Assembly: GCA_037718865.1 (NCBI GenBank)
Contig: JBBJMP010000009.1
Coordinates: 62,001-126,000 of the forward strand
Direction of reading: 5' to 3'
From: JADCRZ01 sp037718865
GTDB lineage: Bacteria > Bacteroidota > Bacteroidia > Chitinophagales > Chitinophagaceae
DNA: 64,000 nucleotides
Shown here: piece after piece, positions 44,466-52,734 of the stretch
Layout: each line of letters starts with the position of its first letter
How positions within the stretch are numbered: the first letter of the stretch is position 1
Notes under the pieces: model-generated
The model's database searches: none
Told to the model about the DNA's origin: nothing
What the model saw: the letters and a program-made list of their open reading frames with translations, nothing else
Made by a program: the position numbers and the translations under genes

Positions 44466-44552
44466 TGGTGCCCGGGACTGGAATCGAACCAGCACATCCT
44501 TGCGAATGGCAGATTTTGAGTCTGCTGCGTCTACCAATTCCGCCACCCGGGC
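44466..44552 (-). tRNA. tRNA-Leu (anticodon CAA)
   Basis: 87 nt on the minus strand including encoded CCA. The acceptor stem GCCCGGG pairs with CCCGGGC. The anticodon arm is GCAGA-CTCAAAA-TCTGC with anticodon CAA. There is a long variable arm typical of class II tRNA (Leu), and the T-arm is GGTTCGATTCC. The last 16 bases form the att core of the integrative element. Confidence 0.95.
44468..44483. repeat. proximal attachment site
   Basis: GTGCCCGGGACTGGAA, identical to 23326-23341; it covers the 3' part of the tRNA so the tRNA remains intact after integration. Confidence 0.88.
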
Positions 44553-44645
44553 ATGAAGAAGCGCTTCTATAAAGGGGAGTCAATATTACGTATTCCCTTA
44601 GTCCTGTCCAAGATACGTTGCAAATCTTTTTTTTTATAATAAAAA

Positions 44646-44750
44646 TCATTCACTGCAATACCCTTCTTCGGTAGTAACACCTTCTTTATACTCTCGATAA
44701 CTGGCGCCACCATCATCATATAAATTAGTAACGACCGGTTTGCTTTTTGT
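44646..44750 (-). pseudogene. C-terminal gene remnant next to tRNA-Leu
   Basis: 34 codons without a start read ...KPVVTNLYDDGGASYREYKEG... and end at TGA. The text is protein-like and begins after a stop codon, so it is the end of a lost gene. Not recognised. Confidence 0.3.
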
Positions 44751-44876
44751 TCAATATTTATCTGCGGGATACCGGAATCTCATACAGCTCGAAATAATTC
44801 ATACGATGACAAGTTTCATTAAAAATAGCAAAAACCTAAATACCAACTTATGCAAATATAATAAGCTGCCCGGCTG

Positions 44877-44899
44877 GTGGTTGGTGACACACCGACCGC
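44877..44899. repeat. REP-like hairpin, copy 1
   Basis: GTGGTTGGTG (44877-44886), ACA, CACCGACCGC: a 10-bp stem with two G-U pairs. The same hairpin with its flanks (GGCTGGTGGTTGGTG...CGGGC) recurs inside the gene at 46573. Confidence 0.75.
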
Positions 44900-44950
44900 G
44901 GGCTAACGGCAAAACCACTAATCACTGCGGTTTGCTACGCAAACATGCTT

Positions 44951-45275
44951 CTCTTCGATGAGGCTACTGTTAGGACACGGCTTTTTAATACGTATAAGGT
45001 GATGTTTAAATCATTCCCTGCCAGTGTACTTATTACCCCGGCCAGGGGTAAAACGTTTGTAGAAATGTGATCATCTGTAAAAAATTGCCCCGGCGGGGCT
45101 ACCCTCAGGGCACGCTAAGCAAAAATTATTTATTATTACTTTTTGAAAAGGGTAGCCCCCATCCGGGGGCATAAAATAATGCATGCTCAATGTGCTACAA
45201 ACGAGTTGCCACGAGCCCGGGCATAATGCTTTAATTTTCTTAAAGATGTGTCCTAACCATAACCTCGATGAAGAG
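44951..45275. repeat. MITE-like nested inverted repeat
   Basis: The ends 44951-44978 and 45248-45275 are inverted copies (22 of 28 positions match, both carrying TTAGGACAC/GTGTCCTAA). Inside lies a second inverted pair: TGCCCCGGCGGGGCTACCCT (45086-45105) against AGGGTAGCCCCCATCCGGGG... (45149-45171). It encodes no protein. It could be a non-autonomous element, or a large structured RNA or terminator region. Confidence 0.6.
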
Positions 45276-45338
45276 GGAAACATCCGCACAATTGCAGGTA
45301 TTCTTTGTATTTTACAGTTCTTCAAAGCAATTCTACTT

Positions 45339-46541
45339 ATGTTAAAACTAGGACTGATTAGTGAAGGAAAGATTCCTCTGGATAATCGCGTAGCCTTAAT
45401 ACCTTCTCAATGCAAATGGATCCATAAAAATATTGAACAGGTCAACATTGTGGTGCAAAGCTCCACAAAACGGTGCTTTTCTGATCGGGAATACGGTGCC
45501 GCAGGTGTGGAGGTTCAACAGGATATCAGCGACTGCGATATTCTTTTGGGGATCAAGGAAGTTCCTGCAGAGCAGTTGATTGACGGTAAAACCTATCTTT
45601 TCTTTTCCCATACCAAGAAAAAACAACCGCATAATCAACGGCTATTACAATCCATCCTGAAAAAAAATATTACACTGATAGATTACGAATGCCTGGAGTT
45701 TGAAGATGGACAGCGTATCATCGGGTTTGGGTTTTTTGCAGGAGTAGTTGGCGCACACAATGGCATGATGGCTTACGGAAAGCGGACGGGCCTTTTTAAT
45801 CTCGCAAAAGTACATGAACATAAAACTTTCCGCAAGCTGATACATACTTATTTTGGACTCAGGCTGCCCATCCTTAAAGTAGCGGTTACAGGATCGGGCC
45901 GCGTGGCAAGCGGCATACTTGAAATCATGAACCTGCTTGGCATCATCGAAGTGGAACCGGAAGAGTATCTTGAAAGGGCATTTTCTTATCCTGTTTATGT
46001 TCATTTGAAAGGGGCGCACCTCTATGCGCATCATGAAACAGGTAAATATTCCCGCGAAGACTTTCATTCCAGGCCGCAAAACTATAGATGCTTATTTCAA
46101 CCCTACTCCGCGCAAACAGATATCCTTATGAACGGCATCTACTGGGATACCGGCATTCCCCGCCTTTTCGAATGGCAGCATATGGTAGATAAATCATTCC
46201 GCATACAAACCATTGCCGATATTACGGATGATCGTAACGGTTCCGTGCCTTGTAATATTGGCGATGCCGGCATCAATGATCCGGTATATGGCGTAGACAG
46301 GATCAGCCGCCTCAGAACAGTTCCTTACCTGCCCGGTTCCATAGATTTGATGGCCGTAAACAATCTGCCCAATGAACTGCCCAGGGATGCCTCACGCTAC
46401 TTTGGCGAGCAACTGCTGAAATTTGTGCTCGAAGAATTGTTAAGTGATAGTTCTGCAATTATTGAACGGGCAACGATCGTAAAGAAAGGGCAACTTACCA
46501 TGCCGTATAAATACCTGGAAGATTATGCAGGCGGAATGTGA
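45339..46541 (+). CDS. saccharopine/alanine dehydrogenase-type NAD-dependent oxidoreductase
   Basis: 400 residues from ATG 45339 (MLKLGLISEGKIPLDNRVAL); a longer start at 45183 would add repeat-derived sequence. The N-terminal AlaDh/PNT-like domain has KIPLDNRVALIP. The nucleotide-binding motif is VAVTGSGRVASGILEIM (GxGxxxxG). The overall pattern matches NAD+ L-lysine-forming saccharopine dehydrogenase-like proteins of Bacteroidota. It probably acts in lysine/2-aminoadipate metabolism; substrate not provable here. Confidence 0.8.
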   Translation: MLKLGLISEGKIPLDNRVALIPSQCKWIHKNIEQVNIVVQSSTKRCFSDREYGAAGVEVQQDISDCDILLGIKEVPAEQLIDGKTYLFFSHTKKKQPHNQRLLQSILKKNITLIDYECLEFEDGQRIIGFGFFAGVVGAHNGMMAYGKRTGLFNLAKVHEHKTFRKLIHTYFGLRLPILKVAVTGSGRVASGILEIMNLLGIIEVEPEEYLERAFSYPVYVHLKGAHLYAHHETGKYSREDFHSRPQNYRCLFQPYSAQTDILMNGIYWDTGIPRLFEWQHMVDKSFRIQTIADITDDRNGSVPCNIGDAGINDPVYGVDRISRLRTVPYLPGSIDLMAVNNLPNELPRDASRYFGEQLLKFVLEELLSDSSAIIERATIVKKGQLTMPYKYLEDYAGGM

Positions 46542-46572
46542 AACTGTACTTTCGTTCATTCATAAATGCCTT

Positions 46573-47385
46573 TTATAGATTGAGGTAATAATCTTTTAGT
46601 AAAGAAGTAAATTGTTGCGAATACCGGCCATCTTCCTTAATGACCAGTTCTTCGTATTCTATTGTGAAGCAGGGTTGTTTTTCAAAAAAGAGCATAGTTC
46701 TAAAAAATGAATGTGCTGAAGATTGTTTAACGTAAACAGCGGTATGCAGATGGAGCCCGGCTGAACCGGCAAGTGTTATAAAATGATCCGAACGTGAATA
46801 GGGAAGAAGGACCGCAAAAAGACCATCCGCCCGCAGGTTCTCTCCAACAACCGAAATCAGTTCTTCCCATCTCAGTCCTGTATCGTGCCTCGCAGTATTT
46901 GTAACAGGAACGGGTGAACGAAGCTGTGATTCGAAAAAGGGAGGGTTGGATATGATCAGGTTGTATTTTGCCGGGAACCGCTGGCTTTTTACATCAGCAT
47001 GTATAACCCGTATCCGGCTGCTCCATGGACTGGCGGAGACATTTCCTGCAGCCTGCCGGTAGGCATCCGCATCGATTTCAATTGTATCAATCATCGCAGC
47101 TTTTTTCTGTGCGAGCATCAGCGCCAGCAAGCCTGTGCCGCTGCCAATGTCCAAGACAGTATGCATTGAAGACTGGCCACTTACAGTTCCTTCAATGATG
47201 TCTCCTGGCTGGTGGTTGGTGAAAACACCAACCACGGGCAATCTTCCAACTCCCGACTCCCGACTCCCGACTCTTTCCGCCGTCCAGGCTCCGAACAAAC
47301 AGGCGTCGGTGCATACTTTCATGGCGCACCGGTCTTGCTGAATAATAAATTTTTTAAATTTAAAATAAGTAGTTGACATGCACAA
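46573..47385 (-). CDS. TrmN6-like tRNA1(Val) (adenine-N6)-methyltransferase with repeat-derived insertion
   Basis: 270 residues. SAM motif I is VLDIGSGTGLLALMLAQ; motif IV is NPPF (LIISNPPFFES), the N6-adenine signature. The start FKKFIIQQDRCAMKVCTDAC is typical of TrmN6. Between GAWTAERV and the SAM domain lie ~35 extra residues (GSRESGVGRLPVVGVFTNHQ...), encoded by a tandem heptamer and a REP-like hairpin. The insertion keeps frame. Start could also be Met3. Confidence 0.85.
   Translation of the reverse strand: MCMSTTYFKFKKFIIQQDRCAMKVCTDACLFGAWTAERVGSRESGVGRLPVVGVFTNHQPGDIIEGTVSGQSSMHTVLDIGSGTGLLALMLAQKKAAMIDTIEIDADAYRQAAGNVSASPWSSRIRVIHADVKSQRFPAKYNLIISNPPFFESQLRSPVPVTNTARHDTGLRWEELISVVGENLRADGLFAVLLPYSRSDHFITLAGSAGLHLHTAVYVKQSSAHSFFRTMLFFEKQPCFTIEYEELVIKEDGRYSQQFTSLLKDYYLNL
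47212..47269. repeat. REP-like hairpin copy 2 plus ACTCCCG heptamers, inside trmN6-like gene
   Basis: GTGGTTGGTG (47212-47221), AAAA, CACCAACCAC (47226-47235) is a perfect 10-bp stem. It is followed by three tandem heptamers ACTCCCG (47249-47269). Both repeat types also occur elsewhere in the window (44877; 54352). Confidence 0.85.
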
Positions 47386-47480
47386 AAACTGATTTCAGGT
47401 ATTCACCACAAAGGTCGCAAAGGAAAAAACACAAAGGTTTCACAAAGAAAGCCTGCTTACATTGAGAAAACCTCATTAGA

Positions 47481-48488
47481 CTAGTACCAGTCGGCGCGTG
47501 CTGATGGACTAACGGAAAGTTCTGCAAATTCCCGTTGCAGGTATTTATAATAAGCCGTTATCGCTATCATCGCGGCATTGTCCGTGCAATAGGCAAACGG
47601 AGGTATAAATGTATGCCATTCTTCTTGCTGGCCGAACTCTGTCAGAGCCTGTCGTAACCCACTGTTGGCGGAAACCCCTCCTGCAATACAGACGTTCCTG
47701 ATCCCTGTTAACTTTGATGCTTTTTTTAGTTTATTCATCAGGATGGTTATGATCCGGTGCTGAATCGAAGCACAGATATCGGCAAGATTCTGCTCAACAA
47801 AAGCGGGGTTTACCGCCGTTTCTTTCTGGATGAAATACAGGATAGCCGTCTTTAATCCACTAAAACTAAAGTCCAGCCCCGGAACCTGCGGTTCGGGAAA
47901 CATAAACCGTCTAGGGTCACCCGATGTGGCATACCTGTCAATAAAGGGACCTCCCGGATAGGGGAGTCCCAACAGTTTGGCCGACTTATCAAAGGCCTCA
48001 CCCGCAGCATCATCCCTGGTTTCACCTATTATTTTCATCGTATCAGGTGATTTGCATTCTACAATCTGTGTATGTCCCCCGCTTACAGTTAAACAAAGGA
48101 AAGGAAACTGGGGCTTGGGATCTTCAATAAGGTTTGCCATCACGTGTGCCTGCATATGATGCACTGCGATCAGCGGCTTATCCAGGGCTAATGCAAGGGA
48201 TTTGGCAAACTGAGCGCCTACCAGTAACGAGCCGATCAAACCAGGCGATTGCGTGAAGGCAATGGCGTCCATATCCTGAAGTGTAAGTCCCGCCTCTTTT
48301 AATGCTATGTCAACTACAGGAACAATGTGTTGCATATGAGCCCGGCTGGCCAGCTCCGGAACTACTCCTCCATACTTTGTATGCACGGACTGGTTGGCGA
48401 TATGATTGGACAGGATACGACCATCACGGCAAACAGCAGCCGAAGTATCATCACAGGAAGATTCTATCGCCAGAATAGTTATAGGCAT
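47481..48488 (-). CDS. tsaD: tRNA N6-adenosine threonylcarbamoyltransferase TsaD
   Basis: 335 residues. ILAIESSCDDTSAAV at the start, the metal-binding HxxxH region HHMQAHVMAN, and ITVSGGHTQ-like TVSGGHTQIVE, GEAFDKSAKLLGLPYPGGP and CIAGGVSANSGLR. It transfers threonylcarbamoyl to A37 of tRNAs, in complex with TsaB/TsaE. Length is normal. It is separated from the ABC permease by 6 bp, so the two are likely cotranscribed. Confidence 0.96.
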   Translation of the reverse strand: MPITILAIESSCDDTSAAVCRDGRILSNHIANQSVHTKYGGVVPELASRAHMQHIVPVVDIALKEAGLTLQDMDAIAFTQSPGLIGSLLVGAQFAKSLALALDKPLIAVHHMQAHVMANLIEDPKPQFPFLCLTVSGGHTQIVECKSPDTMKIIGETRDDAAGEAFDKSAKLLGLPYPGGPFIDRYATSGDPRRFMFPEPQVPGLDFSFSGLKTAILYFIQKETAVNPAFVEQNLADICASIQHRIITILMNKLKKASKLTGIRNVCIAGGVSANSGLRQALTEFGQQEEWHTFIPPFAYCTDNAAMIAITAYYKYLQREFAELSVSPSARADWY

Positions 48489-48494
48489 CAGTAA

Positions 48495-49748
48495 TTATTT
48501 GGAGCGTATGGCCACCACGGGGTCCATCTTTGCGGCAATAGAGGCTGGAATAATACCGGCAAGAATGCCAATGATAATACAAAGGGTGACGGCCAATCCC
48601 ATAATGCCTACGGAAATAAAAATGGGAAAATCAAAAACAGCAGAAATGATCTGGGTTAGAATAAATACCAGCAATAAGCCGATGGCCCCTCCCAGGATAC
48701 ATAAGAAGGCGGATTCCAATAAAAACTCAAGCAGAATCGTAGAACGTTTGGCACCGATCGCTTTCTTTAGACCTATCTGGCCGGTGCGTTCACGAACTGT
48801 CACAAACATAATATTGGCAACACCAAACATACCTACAATCAGCGATAAAACGGCTATGGCCCATCCACCCTGGTTTATGCCGGAAAAAATTCCGGAAGCA
48901 AATTCTTTAAATGGTTCAATGTCGTTAAGGCTATAGTTATCCTCTTCCGTGGGTTTCAATTTACGGATAGAGCGCATAGCGCCTGTAAGTTCGTCTTTGA
49001 GCTGTGCTACCGTAACGTTATCTTTTCCTTTTACAATGATTACCGGGTTCGCGTTTTCTTCCCTGACCATGGTCTTCAGAAAGCCATAGGACAAAAGGAT
49101 AGAGTCATCAAATTCCCAGATATTAATCAGACTTTTTCCTTGCTTTTTGATCAACCCGATCACGTTTCCTATCTTACCTTTGATCTCAACTTGTTTGCCC
49201 AAGGCGTTTTCGGGCTTGCCGAATAGTTGTTCAGCCACGTTAAATCCCATTATGATCGAGTTGGCGGCCTGGTCAAAATCGTTTGGTTGAAAATAATGGC
49301 CTTGTTCAATTTCCACTGTCTGAATATTGACAAAATCTTCAGAAAAGCCATAGTATTTTACCCCATTTACCAGGTTATCTTCATATTCTACTTTGTCCTG
49401 GGACTCAATCTTAAAAGCCATTCTGTCTGCGCTGTTTACTTTCTGTTGCAGCAACTCCATTTCTTCATAACGCATGGATGGCCTTTTAACCATCTTCCAC
49501 CATGGATATTCGGGCCCACCGCTATATTCCCATTTATCAATATATATAGAATTCGTACCCAAAGCATTAATATCATTCTGCACATTTTTTTCCAGGCTAT
49601 TAACCGTGGCCAGTACACTGATGATGCAGAAAATGCCTATGGTTATTCCAAACAAAGACAGAAAGGTTCTTAGCTTATTGGAACGGAATTCTTCCAGGGC
49701 CATTTTTAAGCTGGCTCCTATAATATCCAGGTATCTAAACATACTCAA
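48495..49748 (-). CDS. MacB-like ABC transporter permease
   Basis: 417 residues. An N-terminal membrane helix (about 23-47; LRTFLSLFGITIGIFCIISV) is followed by a large periplasmic MacB-PCD domain (about 50-280). Three C-terminal FtsX-type helices (about 290-410) include FVTVRERTGQIGLKKAIGAKR and a terminal PVVAIRSK. No ATPase gene is adjacent. It is of the type-7 mechanotransmission class and its substrate is unknown. Start could be Met3. Confidence 0.88.
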   Translation of the reverse strand: MSMFRYLDIIGASLKMALEEFRSNKLRTFLSLFGITIGIFCIISVLATVNSLEKNVQNDINALGTNSIYIDKWEYSGGPEYPWWKMVKRPSMRYEEMELLQQKVNSADRMAFKIESQDKVEYEDNLVNGVKYYGFSEDFVNIQTVEIEQGHYFQPNDFDQAANSIIMGFNVAEQLFGKPENALGKQVEIKGKIGNVIGLIKKQGKSLINIWEFDDSILLSYGFLKTMVREENANPVIIVKGKDNVTVAQLKDELTGAMRSIRKLKPTEEDNYSLNDIEPFKEFASGIFSGINQGGWAIAVLSLIVGMFGVANIMFVTVRERTGQIGLKKAIGAKRSTILLEFLLESAFLCILGGAIGLLLVFILTQIISAVFDFPIFISVGIMGLAVTLCIIIGILAGIIPASIAAKMDPVVAIRSK

Positions 49749-49854
49749 ATTTACGTTTTCAGTCTGGAAGAAAATGATAATTATTTGAATGGATGTGTGA
49801 GATGTGAAAGCATCTGTCGTTTGAGGCTTTGAATGGGAAAGGGCAGTTTACTAA

Positions 49855-50706
49855 TCAGGAGATCATGACGGTATAACCGGCGGAAAATGTTATACCTGGT
49901 ATTGTTGCCTTCTCAAACAATCCATACACCGTACTCCCGGTGCCGGTCAGGGAAGCGTATATAGCGCCCTCGTGGTAAAGGTCCTCTTTAATTTTTTTTA
50001 CCTCCGGAAACGATGCAAATACCGGTTTTTCAAAATCATTAACCAGTGTTTGTTTCCAAGTTGAAACCGGTTGAAGGATGATTTCATTCAGGTGGGTGGC
50101 TCCCGGGGCAGTTTGCCTTTCCGGGGCAAACTCAAGTTGGGAAAAGGCCCAGCCGGTATTTATGTGTATACCCGGGTTAACCAGCACCAGCGAATAAGCA
50201 GAAAGGTCTAACGGAACCTCTTCCATGATCTCACCCCGGCTTGTAGCCAGGCAGGGTTTATTGATAACAAAAAACGGGCAATCGCTGCCCAGTTGAGCTG
50301 CGTAACAGATGAGTTGATCGTTGGTGAGATTCAAGGAAAACATGCTGTTCAATAGCTGTAATACAAAGGCACCATTGGAAGAGCCGCCTCCCAGACCCGC
50401 ACCTATGGGTATCGCTTTGTGAAGGTGCATGCTGACCCTGGAGAGCTGATTAAAATCTTTTTTCAACAAGTTATAAGCCTTAACGCAGAGGTTTTCTTTT
50501 TTATCTCCGTCAACCGGTAGCCCGCTATCAAAGAAATGAACGGGTGTGTTTTCACCTTGCAAGTCGCGAGTGCCAGCGGAAACAATCTCTAATACATCCC
50601 TGACACCGACCGGGTAAAATACCGTTTCCAGATCATGGTACCCGTCAATTCGTTTACCCTTGATAGTTAGTCCGAGGTTTATCTTGCAGTTTGGAAAGAC
50701 GATCAT
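49855..50706 (-). CDS. ispE: 4-diphosphocytidyl-2-C-methyl-D-erythritol kinase
   Basis: 283 residues of the GHMP kinase fold: CKINLGLTIKGKRIDGYHDL (substrate site), the ATP loop PIGAGLGGGSSNGAFVL, and LTGTGSTVYGLF near the end. It phosphorylates CDP-ME in the non-mevalonate (MEP) isoprenoid pathway. Length typical. Terminates 99 bp before the permease start. Confidence 0.94.
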   Translation of the reverse strand: MIVFPNCKINLGLTIKGKRIDGYHDLETVFYPVGVRDVLEIVSAGTRDLQGENTPVHFFDSGLPVDGDKKENLCVKAYNLLKKDFNQLSRVSMHLHKAIPIGAGLGGGSSNGAFVLQLLNSMFSLNLTNDQLICYAAQLGSDCPFFVINKPCLATSRGEIMEEVPLDLSAYSLVLVNPGIHINTGWAFSQLEFAPERQTAPGATHLNEIILQPVSTWKQTLVNDFEKPVFASFPEVKKIKEDLYHEGAIYASLTGTGSTVYGLFEKATIPGITFSAGYTVMIS

Positions 50707-50714
50707 GGGGAAAA

Positions 50715-50751
50715 GTTCGGGGTTCGGAGTTCAGGGTTCAGGGTTTGGAGT
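50715..50751. repeat. heptamer tandem repeat GTTCRGG
   Basis: Five 7-bp units (GTTCGGG, GTTCGGA, GTTCAGG, GTTCAGG, GTTTGGA) start just upstream of ispE. A second heptamer array, AACTTCG/AACTTCG/AACCTTG, lies at 50821-50841. Confidence 0.8.
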
Positions 50752-50843
50752 TGTTGTAAGCAGAAAACGGTTAACCATTGTATTTGTACGTTCACATAAT
50801 CATCCGTCGTAATTTGAACCAACTTCGAACTTCGAACCTTGAA

Positions 50844-51431
50844 CTATCTCTTCCTGCTTGCGATCTCGTCGCGAATGGAAATGGCCCGGATATAATCCTC
50901 CTGTTCCAGCACATCATTCAGAAGGGTGTTCAATTCTTCAAGGGTCATAGACCTAAGGTCTTCACGTCCGGATGATTCAGGTGTTGTTGTTTCGAGGCTT
51001 CCCTTTTTCTTTTTACCGGTATCTTCCATGAGGATGCCGGCACTATCCAGTATATGTTCGTAAGTGTAGATCGGGCAGCCAAAACGTACAGCAAGGGCGA
51101 GCGCATCAGAGGTCCGGGAATCGATTTCTACTGTATCATGTTCGCTAACGCAAACAAGTTTTGAATAAAATATTCCTTCCTGAAGGTCACTGATAATAAT
51201 CTCGGAAAGATCCACATTAAAAGCACTCATAAAGTTCTTCATCAGATCATGGGTTAACGGGCGACTGGGTTGCATTTTCTCTAATGCAACGGCGATGGCT
51301 TGTGCCTCAAATCCCCCAATGACGATGGGCAGTCGGCGAAGTCCGTTTACTTCTCCCATCACTACAGCATATGAATGTGTTTGCGTTATGCTGTGTGAAA
51401 GGGCTACAATTTCCAATTCGATCTTTCTCAT
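50844..51431 (-). CDS. bifunctional nuclease family protein (DUF151) with UvrB/C-like tail
   Basis: 195 residues. DUF151 core: LPIVIGGFEAQAIAVALE, RPLTHDLMKNFM and DSRTSDALALAVRFGCPIYT. The C-terminal MTLEELNTLLNDVLEQEDY... resembles a UvrB/UvrC (UVR) motif and is typical of the Bacteroidota version. Family members are reported to have RNase and DNase activity; cellular role is unsettled. Confidence 0.9.
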   Translation of the reverse strand: MRKIELEIVALSHSITQTHSYAVVMGEVNGLRRLPIVIGGFEAQAIAVALEKMQPSRPLTHDLMKNFMSAFNVDLSEIIISDLQEGIFYSKLVCVSEHDTVEIDSRTSDALALAVRFGCPIYTYEHILDSAGILMEDTGKKKKGSLETTTPESSGREDLRSMTLEELNTLLNDVLEQEDYIRAISIRDEIASRKR

Positions 51432-51488
51432 ATCCTAAGCCAGCAGTGTGGTCTTTTCATTTTTATGAAAGCAAATATAAAAATTAAA

Positions 51489-51511
51489 GCCTTTCAAAAT
51501 TTTTGAAAGGC
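51489..51511 (-). terminator. terminator after etfA
   Basis: GCCTTTCAAAA and TTTTGAAAGGC form an 11-bp stem with a very short loop and A/T flanks on both sides; it lies ~50 bp beyond the etfA stop and could act in both directions. Confidence 0.65.
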
Positions 51512-51561
51512 CTTTTAAAAAATTTAATTTAAAATTACCTTTATTTAGCCAATTCGTATCA

Positions 51562-52524
51562 TCAGGCACCTTTCAATTTCTTAACCGCTGCCGTTAGTTT
51601 GGGAACAATTTCAAAAACATCGCCTACAATGCCATAATCGGCCGCTTTGAAAAAAGGAGCCTCGGCATCCTTGTTGATAACAACGATCACCTTGCTCCGG
51701 TTAACCCCGGCCAAATGCTGGATGGCTCCGGAAATGCCCAGGGCAACATACAGATTAGGCGCAATGGCAAAACCGGTTTGGCCAACGTGCTCATGATGCG
51801 GCCTCCAATGGGCGTCAGCCACTGGGCGGCTACAGGCGGTTGCAGCACCAAGTGCTTTAGCCAAATCTTCAACAAGTGCCCAGTTCTCGGGCCCTTTTAA
51901 ACCCCGCCCGCCACTTACAACGAGTTCGGCTTCTGTCAGCGGTATTTCCCCGGTAATTTTATCAACCGATACCACCCTTACTTTAGGGCTCTCAACTTTA
52001 ATATCTAAAGTAACTACCTCAGCCACCCCTTGTTCCTCAATCACTTTAAACGCATTTGGATTAAGCGATATAATTTTGATGGCAGAATGCAGGGCCACAT
52101 TTGCAAATGCTTTGCCGCTGAAAACATTTTTCCTGACAACAAAACCATTACTGGTATCTGGCAGGGCAACAGCGCCTGCCACTAACCCCGCTTTCAGTTT
52201 TGCGGACAATCGGGGCGCAATGGCTTTACCATCTACATTATGCGAGAATATGATAACGCCGGAATTCGTCTGACCCACCGCTTCTCCGATAACATGGGTA
52301 AAAACCTGGGCATCAAAATGATTCAGGATTTCGTTACTTACCTGGTAAATCTTTTTAACGCCAAACCGGCCAAGGGCAGAGAGGTCTTCAGTTATAGAAC
52401 CCAAAACGATACCTTCGGCCGTTGTACCAATTTGTCTGGCAAGTACGGCACCATAACTTAACACTTCATACGAAGCTTTTTTAATATGACCATCCGCCTG
52501 GTCGATAAAAACTAAAACTGACAT
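51562..52524 (-). CDS. etfA: electron transfer flavoprotein alpha subunit
   Basis: 320 residues. The C-terminal FAD domain has LVVSGGRGLKGPENW, RPVADAHWRPHHEHVGQTG, YVALGISGAIQHLAG and VVINKDAEAPFFKAADYGIVGD, all ETF-alpha signatures. It passes electrons from acyl-CoA dehydrogenases to ETF:quinone oxidoreductase with EtfB, whose gene lies upstream in the same direction with a 207-bp gap that holds an octamer repeat. Confidence 0.96.
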   Translation of the reverse strand: MSVLVFIDQADGHIKKASYEVLSYGAVLARQIGTTAEGIVLGSITEDLSALGRFGVKKIYQVSNEILNHFDAQVFTHVIGEAVGQTNSGVIIFSHNVDGKAIAPRLSAKLKAGLVAGAVALPDTSNGFVVRKNVFSGKAFANVALHSAIKIISLNPNAFKVIEEQGVAEVVTLDIKVESPKVRVVSVDKITGEIPLTEAELVVSGGRGLKGPENWALVEDLAKALGAATACSRPVADAHWRPHHEHVGQTGFAIAPNLYVALGISGAIQHLAGVNRSKVIVVINKDAEAPFFKAADYGIVGDVFEIVPKLTAAVKKLKGA

Positions 52525-52686
52525 AGTATTGTATTATAATTAATTATTTTGATTTTTTGGATGTGCAAATGTGAAAATTTATAAGAGCACACCAGATAAA
52601 CCACGATGAAGATTGTTCATTTACGTAATGCAAATTGAAATCATCGCACCATCAAATAATTTTTTTAAGTCGCCTAACTTCTATCT

Positions 52687-52734
52687 GCACATCTGCACAT
52701 TTGCACATTTGCATATCTGCACATTTGCACATCA
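52687..52734. repeat. octamer tandem repeat GCACATTT
   Basis: Six 8-bp units (GCACATCT, GCACATTT, GCACATTT, GCATATCT, GCACATTT, GCACATCA) run up to the etfB stop codon, which uses the last bases of the array. Confidence 0.85.

Larger units (their letters stand above)
23326..44483. mobile_element. 21-kb integrative element in tRNA-Leu, phage-satellite or remnant-prophage type
   Basis: Bounded by the 16-bp att repeats, with integrase next to the tRNA and most genes on the minus strand. It contains integrase, an RteC-like protein, AlpA-like HTH, SF3 helicase, CHC2 primase, VRR-NUC nuclease, DUF5681-like protein, tape measure and a likely tail chaperone, plus cargo (DUF4041/GIY-YIG protein, serine hydrolase, HTH protein). 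No portal, terminase large subunit, capsid, lysis or conjugation genes are recognisable. It is either a deleted prophage or a satellite with its own replication module and a partial tail module. Confidence 0.8.
44553..45338. other. long intergenic region with repeats, no intact gene
   Basis: 786 bp containing the remnant at 44646, a hairpin repeat at 44877 and a ~325-bp inverted-repeat unit at 44951-45275. No intact gene is supported. An upstream in-frame extension of the dehydrogenase to 45183 is open but translates inverted-repeat sequence. Confidence 0.6.

Noticed and set aside
23326..44483. Complete inducible prophage
   Set aside because: Portal, large terminase, capsid, neck, baseplate and lysis genes are not recognisable.
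23326..44483. Integrative conjugative element
   Set aside because: No relaxase, TraG-type coupling protein or type IV secretion genes are present, although one protein has an RteC-like C-terminus.
45183..45338. Longer N-terminus of the dehydrogenase
   Set aside because: The 52 extra codons translate the inverted-repeat element, and the homologous protein begins at MLKLGLISEGK.
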